A stretch of 10,194 nt of DNA from Desulfoprunum sp. (GTDB taxonomy: Bacteria > Desulfobacterota > Desulfobulbia > Desulfobulbales > Desulfocapsaceae). The stretch lies in assembly GCA_030696435.1 (NCBI GenBank), contig JAUYSF010000234.1, positions 1 to 10,194 on the forward strand, written 5' to 3'. Shown one piece after another: positions 1 through 6,256 of this stretch. The first letter of the stretch is position 1. The number at the start of each line of letters is the position of its first letter. Below the pieces are notes generated by a model, which did not search any database, was not told the origin of the DNA, and saw nothing but the letters and a program-made list of their open reading frames with translations. The position numbers were made by a program, and so were the translations under genes.

Positions 1-1
1 G

Positions 2-217
2 CTCTTTGCCGGCAGTCCGAAAGGTGCCGAGGCCAGCGCCGGTCTGTATAGTCTCATCGAGACCGCCAAGGCGAACGGGCTTGAACCCTACAAGTATCTT
101 CGCTATATCTTTGAGCAACTGCCCTTTGCCGAATCCGACGATGATTATGAAAAGCTCCTGCCCTCAAACCTCAGCGCAGCTGATTTGAATTTGAGTCAGG
201 TGGTCACTGGGGTTTAA
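2..217 (+). CDS. IS66 family transposase (TnpC), C-terminal 71 residues, 5' end outside window
   Basis: The frame is open from the left edge to TAA at 215-217. The peptide begins LFAGSPKGAEASAGLYSLIE and continues through YKYLRYIFEQLP, a strongly conserved tail of IS66 transposases (DDE-type catalytic domain followed by a small C-terminal domain). The stretch from LFAGS through LYSLIETAK is the end of the catalytic domain, and the remainder (FEQLPFAES, LLPSNL) is the short C-terminal domain. The catalytic residues are upstream of the window, so activity cannot be judged. The stop codon lies 11 bases from the end of the element and overlaps, on the other strand, the TAA (214-216) that now ends the truncated pglZ. 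Confidence 0.93.
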   Translation, partial: LFAGSPKGAEASAGLYSLIETAKANGLEPYKYLRYIFEQLPFAESDDDYEKLLPSNLSAADLNLSQVVTGV

Positions 218-228
218 TTGGCGCTTAC
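209..228. repeat. IS66 terminal inverted repeat (right end)
   Basis: The outermost bases are GGCGCTTAC at 220-228, which read from outside inward as GTAAGCGCC, the usual start of an IS66 terminus. The partner repeat lies to the left of the window, so the length of the repeat is estimated rather than measured. The outer boundary at 228 is well supported because pglZ coding sequence resumes at 229. Confidence 0.75.
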
Positions 229-2025
229 CAACAACCAGCCATGATCAGTGACGATGCGTATTTCTTTCCAGCCTGCCACAGCAAGCCCTTGGAGGCGTTC
301 GAGTAAAAGATCAAGCTGCTCGTTGACCCGAGAAGCAAGTTTTGCCTGGAGAGAATGACCAAGGCTGTCAAACTCACCCTGCTCGGTCCAGGCCTGGCCA
401 GAAGGGTCACCCGTATCATCCGGGCATAGAAATTGAATCATGTTTTCTGAAAGCAATTTTCTGAATCGGTCAGTCGTCAGGACTTTTCCCGTTTTCGTGA
501 TAAACGGAGAAAACGTATCATCCATGACTTCACCGCCAATGTGTTCAGCCACCGGTGAAACCGCCACCTTGGATGTTGCTGTTACCGTCGGTAATGCCGC
601 CCACCTATACGATATCTGCGCGGTCTGTCCCTGGCTGATCAGCTTTTCCAGCAGTCGGCAGGCAATATCCCAGCGCAGGCCGTCGGTAAAAACAGTTACA
701 CAGCCTTTGTTCCCCAAAAGGATTTCAGCTTTTCCTTTGTCGGGGCAAGGTGTCTTGCCGATGAGTTGCTGCAGGTACAGGGCACTGCTGTCAAGCCAGG
801 GCAGATAACAACTCCTAAGGGCTGCCTGTATGGCCTGACTGTCCGTTCCGGAAAACACCTCTGCAAGGGCTGAAAGGGCGGCATCGTCGGCCTGCCATCC
901 CTCGGACATATACAGGGCTGCCATGGCCTCCGGCGTGTCGCCGCCGAGGTTCTGGGCAGTGCGCTGTGCTACCACGGCCAGATGTTTCAAAGCTCTTGCC
1001 AGCGGAGCCTGTCCAAGAATAGCCCAGACCCATTCACGACGTGAACCGTGCACTTTTTCAAGCTCAAGAATAATGGCTCTCGCCTGATCCGTTGGCATTT
1101 CTGCCAGCTGGAGCAAGGCATTCCGCAGCTGCAATTCTGCGCTCTCGTTCTCCTGCGGCCAGGCGGATTTGTCATCCCACATCCCCAGATTGACAGGTTT
1201 TGCCTTTCGCAATACCTCCGCCACGCCAGGATAGAGGGCCGGCGCCTCCACAAATCTCTGCCAGACCGGGACCCAGCTGTCGTTTTTGCGTCCGAGGCGC
1301 TCTGCGGCAACAAGTGCTCCGTCCTTTTCAGAATCGAATTTGTATTCTTTTTTACATCGAGACCGGAAGGTCTTCCATTTTGCCGCCGGCCAGGTTTCAC
1401 GCACTTCTCCTGGTGTGTTCAACCAAAGCAGCAGGTCCTTGACCGGATCCTCAATGATGAGTTTCTCAAAATCTTCTGCCTCTAGATGCCTGCCCTGGAG
1501 CTGTACGATAGGTTTGGCAATGAGTTCAGGCAATGCGGTTACGAGGGCCGCCCGGGTGACGGCATCCTTGGCCAGATCAAGGCCAAGCCCGCCATCTCTC
1601 GATACCATAAACGCCTCCACCGACCAGTCCTTGCCGTTCTTCTGGGTCCAGCACACCCCCCGGTACTGCAATTCCACCAGAGGCTTTAACCCATCAGGGC
1701 AGTCCTGCACCGCTCGCAGTGTCTGCCGGCTCACCCCCGGCATGTATATAACCGGCACAGCCTCCTCCGAAATCAGGATTTCCGGCAGGGTTCGATCGAT
1801 GACACAGCGCAGCCAGATAGCCGGCCCAATTTTCTTCCCGGGTTGATACTCGCCAAGGATCAAGAGCTCCGGCATCAGCATCTGCAACTGGCCGATGACA
1901 GGCGTCCATTGCTGGTCGGCATCGGTCCAGAGTATAGCTGCCGGCCTTACCACATCATCGGGGTTGTAACGGCCGGAAACTACCAGCGAGTCCCGGAGTG
2001 CTTCAATGATTGTCGTATTGCTCAT
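214..2025 (-). pseudogene. pglZ: BREX phosphatase PglZ (type B-like), 3' end cut off by IS66
   Basis: PglZ is the alkaline-phosphatase-superfamily component of BREX phage defence. The open frame gives 603 residues from ATG at 2025. Residues 1-599 are native, and the last four plus the stop (VSAN, TAA) come from the IS66 end. The N-terminal ~400 residues are the variable region seen in PglZ type B. The phosphatase domain begins near FTDGLRWD (residues 446-453, with Asp448 the expected metal ligand) and reaches VTDHGW (592-597, Asp594 and His595 expected ligands). The fold normally continues well beyond this, so I estimate that about 150-250 residues are lost. No stops or frameshifts are seen upstream of the IS, so the insertion is probably recent. 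The start follows a purine-rich GCAAGAAAAAG; no strong Shine-Dalgarno site is present. The type B assignment rests on remembered resemblance. A stable but inactive truncated protein is possible. Confidence 0.88.
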
Positions 2026-2062
2026 CTTTTTCTTGCCTGTCTGGGGGCTCTATCTCGGATTG

Positions 2063-2182
2063 TCCGTCTAAATTTGGAAATATCATCTAAAATTTATTTC
2101 GTTTATTTTCTGCTATTTACAGCAGATATTCATCTAAATATTCATCTAAGTTCCATCTAGTCTTCGTCTAAACTCCATCTTG
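2063..2182. repeat. Short direct repeats (TTCATCTAAA-like) between the RecG-like gene and pglZ
   Basis: Near-copies of YCRTCTAAA occur at about 2063-2072, 2082-2091, 2129-2138, 2141-2150, 2151-2160 and 2163-2172, with a weaker one at 2173-2182. On the minus strand the unit reads TTTAGAYGRA. The right-hand copies are spaced 10-12 bases apart, close to one helical turn, and overlap the end of the RecG-like gene, including its stop codon. A 6-bp palindrome, TCTGCT-ATTTAC-AGCAGA (2109-2126), interrupts the array. The position upstream of pglZ suggests a binding site for a regulator or a product of replication slippage. The function is unknown. Confidence 0.55.
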
Positions 2183-3541
2183 CGTGCCAACCTGGCCCAC
2201 CCAGGGGTTTAATGCTTTTATCTTTTCTTGACATCTCCTGCAGCAGGTTGCGAATTTTATTATCTTTCTGCTGTGGGGACAGGATGTCCGGCAATTTCTC
2301 CATAAGCAGTCGATCTATTTCTTTACGGCTCGTTGGGCCATATTCTTTAAGAAGGGAAAGGACCATTGTTTTGTAATGGGTTTTGTCTAAACCTCGATGC
2401 TTTATGTAATCTGCTTTACTGTGAGTAACCTCAGCGATATGGGCGGCAACAAAGAGGTTTGGGCGTCGGCCCTCAATGAGCTTCGACCTTTTGAGCCGGG
2501 CGAACTCATCGTCTGAAAGAGGTTTCTTTTTCTGCACCTTGTCGAGAGCGATAATGTCGGTGAGGCTGAGGCCAGTCTTGGCGATGAGAAGCCTGGTATA
2601 GTTCTCGTCCAGGATTTTGCCGGGCAGACGGACCCTCACCCGCTGAGGATCGGACAGGTCATAATCAGGCATCGGGAAGAAACGATTCCGCTGCATGGTA
2701 AAGACCCGCTTGATACCGCTGCCGATGGTATCAATCATCTGGAGGGAGACCATGGCATCGGCCAGGAACTGATTGCGGTAATATTCGGGAGGCGCGTCAA
2801 AGCTGATGACATTTTCAACACTTTGCGGCAGAAACGAGCCTAAATTCGAGAACAGCAGCGACTCTTCATCCTCCACCACGCTGATCCTGCCCTGCATGGA
2901 ATAGTCCTGATGAGCGATGCAGTTATGTAAAAGCTCGCGGATAACCCAGGCGTCGTATTGGGTGATCTCAGTCGGGAAGAGCGTATTATCCCGCATATAA
3001 CGGTAGGTCAGATTGCGGATTCTGGCAAACAGGAGGTCTGAATTCAGGAGAAATGGAGGACCGAAATGCTGGTAGTCCATTTCCAGACCGTCCCTGTCCC
3101 GAAGTATCCAGCTGATTTTGCCTATGGCCGGAGACAGATGGTGCTCTGCTTCCTCCCGGCCAAGCAGGAGAATTGCCGCGTTGGTGATCTTGCCGTTTTT
3201 GAGAAGCTTTGCCTTATTGAGAAAGGTGATACTATCCCAGCCGCCCACTTCTTTGGCAATTCTGGGGTGCTTCTCCGTAAACAGTTCGCGTGCCTTGGCA
3301 ATGGCGGCAGGGCTAAGGTCATCAAGAGTGGCGAGGTGGCATATTTCTCCCGACCAATCCGGTCGAGACATTGAACGAAGTAGATCTTGTTCATGGGGAT
3401 TAAGCGCGCCGATTGACTCTCCATCCCTGCCGTAAGAATGACCTTCCCAGGCTGTTGGAATCCCGGGTCGGGCTGTGGCGGGATCTCAAACATCAGGACC
3501 CGGCCTTAGAGAAGCAGCAGCTCATGAATGTCGATTGTCAG
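2157..3541 (-). pseudogene. AlbA_2 / RecG-like ATPase-domain protein of BREX locus, 5' end missing
   Basis: The frame from 3485 to the TAG at 2157-2159 is open; the first internal Met is at 3371, which leaves 404 residues. Numbered from that Met, the GHKL-type HATPase_c_4 domain carries RELLHNCIAHQDY (146-158, Asn150 the expected Mg ligand) and MIDTIGSGIKR (212-222). A C-terminal part (about 265-310 and 330-400) looks winged-helix-like, with IEGRRPNLF. Homology continues upstream of 3371 (IPTAWEGHSYGRDGES). It switches frame near 3479-3482 to FEIPP, runs back through GRVLM to a TAA at 3506-3508, and then TIDIHEL as far as about 3541, where pglX sequence begins. The start of the AlbA_2 nucleic-acid-binding domain is therefore deleted. 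Genes of this family occur in defence islands, including some BREX loci; their role there is not known to me. An internal start could still give a partial protein. Confidence 0.85.
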
Positions 3542-4018
3542 CGGCATTGACCGCCTCTTTTTTCCTGGTCTGCCAGAAGTGGTAGACTCAGCCCAGGGAA
3601 TCGGAGGCGGTGATTATTTCAGCCACGAGACTTTCAGATGTGCTTCAAGGGGAAGTTGATGGTTGCGGGCCAGCCTCACTTGCTGCAGCGGATCGTCGGG
3701 TCGGAAAATTTGCGGCGGCATGGCCTGGGCAAAGCGACCGGCCAGAGCCCAGGTATCAAGGCCTTCTTCCCTGGCCAGTTCCTCGCATTCCTCAAGGGAA
3801 ATGGCCATGCCGCTGTCCGGCTCGATGAGGAGGTGGTTTTCGGCGAGAAATCGGGCAAAGAGCATCCGATGCCAGTGTTCATAGGCACATTCAGTAAGCA
3901 GTTGGTCTATGGCCATGATACCAGTAGCCTGGTTATAGGTATCGTCAAGCTGCCTGGCGTGAGCACGGAGTTTCTTGCGCAGGCCCCTCTCTTCAATGGT
4001 CATGACCATAAGGTTCAT
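3540..4018 (-). pseudogene. pglX: BREX adenine methyltransferase PglX, N-terminal remnant (~155-160 codons)
   Basis: PglX is the BREX N6-adenine DNA methyltransferase that marks self DNA, normally around 1100-1200 residues. The fragment starts at ATG 4018 or, more like the family, ATG 4003 (MTIEERGLRKKLRAHARQL). It continues through MLFARFLAENHLL, ISLEECEELAREEG and PQIFRPDDPLQQVR, which are typical of the PglX N-terminal helical region. Near 3637 a one-base frameshift moves the homology into another frame (LVAEIITASDSLG). A TGA at 3588-3590 stands where the family has Trp, followed by VYHFWQTRKKEAVNAA. At about 3540 the sequence passes directly into the RecG-like gene. The catalytic methylase domain (NPPY motif), target-recognition region and C-terminus are absent. 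The uninterrupted frame reads on to TAA 3614-3616. The gene is non-functional. Confidence 0.87.
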
Positions 4019-4029
4019 GGTAATGGACC

Positions 4030-4525
4030 GTGAGAGACTCCAACGCATCACGGCTGCAGGCCTCGGCAAATTGCTGTGAAAGTGCCGCAGTTCAGGGACT
4101 CCAGGACTCCAGGTTGATTCTGTTGAGCGAGAAGAGTACTTCCTCAACGCAGCCGACCGGCCCTTTATCGATCTTGGCAAGGCTTGAATGATGAAGAAGC
4201 GATTGCGGCTGATCACCTGTCAGCTTCTGCCAGTTTTCTGAACCGGTCAAGGAAGACATGCCTTGGTTGTAGGTTGCAGCATATGCCTTTTCCGCAGTTT
4301 TGAAAGTCGTGCGCAGTTCATTGGCAACCGATTGAACAAGGTCCGGAAGCGGATCAACGGTTTCAATGAGTCGGCGGTCGTTGGTGATAGCATCCACCTG
4401 CAAACGGAGCGATTCGGCAAAAGGCTGCCCAGTGGCATACTTGACAAGATCTTTGAGCTGTTGTCAGGAAGGCAGGCGACGGGAAGCAAGGTCATTGGCG
4501 GCCGTCCATTTCTTGTTCGACCACC
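4030..4525 (-). pseudogene. brxC: BREX BrxC, C-terminal remnant (separated from the rest by the cassette)
   Basis: Minus-strand translation from about 4525 gives KKWTAANDLASRRLPS, a TGA at 4464-4466 in a position where Trp is expected, then QQLKDLVKYATGQPF, DAITNDRRLIETVDPLPDL and SENWQKLTGDQ, and EEVLFSLNRINLESW. This pattern of charged, helix-rich sequence matches the BrxC C-terminal region. A second TGA at 4092-4094 follows, and then homology resumes in the same frame (TAALSQQFAEAC). The last ~40 codons of a normal brxC seem to be missing before the pglX start at 4018, which suggests a small deletion there. An 8-bp tandem duplication, GGACTCCA twice, sits at 4096-4111 next to the second stop. 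The remnant cannot be translated as a unit with the brxC 5' part, which ends about 2.6 kb away on the other side of the cassette. Confidence 0.85.
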
Positions 4526-4613
4526 AAAAAATATTTACTGAGATGAAAATTCTGCCCAAGATGGTAAAGTCACAAAACACTATCAAAATATTTTTACCGA
4601 TAAGGCATATATT
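4525..4613 (+). promoter_or_regulatory. Probable promoter/leader region of the methylase operon
   Basis: This 89-base AT-rich stretch is the only non-coding sequence ahead of the three-gene operon, so its promoter should be here or just inside the brxC remnant. Two similar boxes are present: CAAAAAATATTTACTGA (4525-4541) and CAAAATATTTTTACCGA (4584-4600). They may be operator half-sites, as in autoregulated restriction-modification systems. A Shine-Dalgarno-like AAGG at 4602-4605 lies 8 bases before the ATG at 4614. I could not choose a convincing -35/-10 pair. Confidence 0.4.
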
Positions 4614-5876
4614 ATGTATCAAATTGAAAATATAATAAAAATAAACAAGCCATTCATTTTAAGAGAGGACGAAGCGACTTATGTTACGCGCTGTTCAGGA
4701 GAGTTGCTTCACAACCCACGACGTTACCGCCTCATAGACTTATTTTCCGGGGCTGGAGGTATGTCGTTAGGTTTTTCAGAAGTTTTCGGGCAACCCTTTC
4801 AGTCAGTTTGGGCCAATGATTTTAATCAATTCTGCGTTAATACATACAATGAAAATTTTGGGCCACATTCCGTTGCCGGTGACATTGTTGAGATATTAGA
4901 AAGTGAGCATATCGAAATTCCTCAAGCTGATGTAGTAATAGGCGGCCCTCCATGCCAAGGTTTCAGCCTTCTCAACAAAAATCGTGAGAATGATCCTCGC
5001 AAGGAACTGTGGCGTCCATTTCTGGAAGTCGTTGAAAGATGCGGCGCATCTGTTTTTGTCATGGAAAATGTCCCTCAGTTACTTGGCACATTTGAACATG
5101 GGGAAATTGTTGGAGCAGCTGAGTCTCTTGGTTTTAAAGTCTGGCAAGATAAATTAATAGCTGCCGATTACGGTGTTCCGCAAACTCGTACAAGAGCTTT
5201 TATTATAGGCTGTAAGTTCACAGCCCCTTCCATTTTATTTCCTCCGAGGAAGACCCATTTTAACCCCAATGGTAATGGTAAACAGGTAACTCTTCCTTTC
5301 AATCGAGAAGAATATTTGACTCCACCACCAAAATGGAAAAATGTCAGAGATGCTATTTCTGATTTACCACCCCCAGAAGGTACTGAAATTAGAAATGTTC
5401 TACCACCTCTTGATTTGCATTTTGGTAGAAATCCAACCGAACTTAGCAGGGAAAGATATAGAGCAATTCCACGAGAAGGAATGAATCGTTTTGATCTGCA
5501 ACGGATTGCTCCTGAGTTAACGCCAAAATGTTGGATCAGAAAAAAATCCGGAGGAACTGATTTGTTCGGCAGGCTTTGGTGGGATCGACCTTCGGTTACT
5601 ATACGCACAGAGTTTTTTAAGCCTGAAAAAGGGCGCTATTTGCATCCTGAGCAGCATCGGCCAATCACTCACAGGGAGGCCGCTCGGTTCCAGAGTTTTC
5701 CAGATAGCTTCAAATTTTTAGGCTCAAAAATAGAAATAGCCAAGCAAATCGGCAATGCGGTTCCACCTCTCCTTGCGGCTCGAGTGGCAGATGTCGTTAG
5801 GTTACTACTTGATCAAAGATATGGACAATGGACGTCTTCTCAAGAGAAAAACGAAGTCAAATTATGTCGCGCGTAA
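4614..5876 (+). CDS. DNA (cytosine-5-)-methyltransferase
   Basis: This enzyme transfers a methyl group from S-adenosylmethionine to cytosine C5 within a specific DNA site. All main C5-methylase motifs are present in order: motif I DLFSGAGGMSLGF (residues 42-54, cofactor binding), motif IV GGPPCQGFS (110-118, catalytic Cys114), motif VI ENV (151-153), motif VIII QTRTRAF (190-196), motif IX around REAARFQSFPDSF (354-366) and motif X QIGNAVPPLLA (378-388). The target-recognition region between VIII and IX spans roughly 200-350, a single ordinary-length domain, so one recognition site is expected; its sequence cannot be read from this. The length (420 residues) is normal. The start at 4614 follows AAGG at 8-base spacing. 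The 3' end overlaps vsr by 49 bases. It is probably the protective methylase of a type II-like system with the downstream nucleases. It is complete, with no lesions. Confidence 0.96.
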   Translation: MYQIENIIKINKPFILREDEATYVTRCSGELLHNPRRYRLIDLFSGAGGMSLGFSEVFGQPFQSVWANDFNQFCVNTYNENFGPHSVAGDIVEILESEHIEIPQADVVIGGPPCQGFSLLNKNRENDPRKELWRPFLEVVERCGASVFVMENVPQLLGTFEHGEIVGAAESLGFKVWQDKLIAADYGVPQTRTRAFIIGCKFTAPSILFPPRKTHFNPNGNGKQVTLPFNREEYLTPPPKWKNVRDAISDLPPPEGTEIRNVLPPLDLHFGRNPTELSRERYRAIPREGMNRFDLQRIAPELTPKCWIRKKSGGTDLFGRLWWDRPSVTIRTEFFKPEKGRYLHPEQHRPITHREAARFQSFPDSFKFLGSKIEIAKQIGNAVPPLLAARVADVVRLLLDQRYGQWTSSQEKNEVKLCRA

Positions 5877-6256
5877 GCGGCAAAAACACTAAACCTGAAT
5901 TAGTAGTTCGCTCTTTGCTCCACAATATGGGGTATCGATTTAGGCTTCATAGAAAAGATTTGCCTGGAAAGCCTGATATAACATTACCGAAGTACCACAA
6001 AGTTATTTTTGTACATGGCTGCTTTTGGCATAGTCATGCAGATTGTCTACGTTCCAAGCGACCAACAACCAATAAGAAGTTTTGGCAGGTAAAGTTGGAC
6101 AAGAACATAGAAAGAGACAAAGTAACTGTTAGTAGTATCAGAGAATTAGGATGGAGAGTTTTGACCGTCTGGGCCTGCGAAGTGAAAGACACGGACAAAT
6201 TAAAAAATAAACTTCTTTCATTTCTTGAAAGTAAAGAAGAGAGAAATTGCACATGA
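5828..6256 (+). CDS. vsr: Very short patch repair (Vsr) family endonuclease
   Basis: Vsr nicks DNA 5' of the T in T:G mismatches made when 5-methylcytosine deaminates, starting repair back to C:G. The 142-residue protein opens with the usual Vsr start (MDVFSREKRSQIMS, then GKNTKPE). It carries GKPDI (Asp50, expected Mg ligand and catalytic residue) and FVHGCFWHSHADC (61-73), with His63 and His68 catalytic candidates. The expected zinc ligands are Cys65, His70, Cys73 and Cys117. ERDKVTVSSIRELGWRVLTVW (95-115) is the conserved C-terminal core. ATG 5828 is preferred over the out-of-frame ATG at 5821 because the family N-terminus begins here. It overlaps the methylase gene by 49 bases in another frame, an arrangement also known for dcm-vsr in E. 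coli, which suggests translational coupling. Specificity presumably matches the methylase site. Confidence 0.95.
   Translation: MDVFSREKRSQIMSRVSGKNTKPELVVRSLLHNMGYRFRLHRKDLPGKPDITLPKYHKVIFVHGCFWHSHADCLRSKRPTTNKKFWQVKLDKNIERDKVTVSSIRELGWRVLTVWACEVKDTDKLKNKLLSFLESKEERNCT

Larger units (their letters stand above)
1..228 (+). mobile_element. Right end of an IS66-family insertion sequence (element continues left of window)
   Basis: The element runs from the left edge to base 228. It contains the C-terminal end of an IS66-type transposase, and the outer end reads GGCGCTTAC, the reverse complement of the GTAAGCG start typical of IS66 termini. The boundary is fixed by the neighbour: from base 229 the minus strand reads as the conserved Asp-His-Gly-Trp-Leu-Leu stretch of PglZ, and the next bases (226-228 and onward) belong to the IS. 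IS66 elements usually duplicate 8 bp of target, so the duplication should be bases 229-236 (CAACAACC), with its partner outside this window. The left end and any tnpA/tnpB genes are not visible. Confidence 0.9.

Noticed and set aside
1286..1846. Long open frames on the plus strand opposite pglZ.
   Set aside because: They are antisense to a gene with clear family motifs, show no recognisable protein features, and have the composition expected of a shadow in GC-rich DNA.
2109..2126. The palindrome TCTGCT-ATTTAC-AGCAGA as a terminator after the RecG-like gene.
   Set aside because: The stem is only 6 bp, not GC-rich, and has no T-run after it on either strand.
4096..4111. The 8-bp tandem duplication GGACTCCA as the cause of the second brxC stop.
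   Set aside because: The spacing between the conserved residues on each side already matches intact BrxC as I recall it, and removing 8 bases would break the frame. A point mutation explains the stop more simply.
4019..4216. An extended N-terminus for the pglX fragment starting at 4216.
   Set aside because: That stretch is brxC sequence read in the wrong frame; PglX-like sequence begins only at 4018 or 4003.
3588..4466. TGA codons at Trp positions might mean a genetic code in which TGA encodes tryptophan, or selenocysteine.
   Set aside because: The same locus also has frameshifts, a TAA stop and deletions. The intact genes use TGG for Trp and end with TGA (vsr, HNH). Ordinary gene decay explains the pattern.
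4464..4470. The TGG to TGA change next to CC could be a deamination scar at a Dcm-type CCWGG site that Vsr failed to repair.
   Set aside because: The altered base corresponds to the outer cytosine rather than the methylated inner one, the other TGA site is not in CCWGG context, and this methylase's target is unknown.
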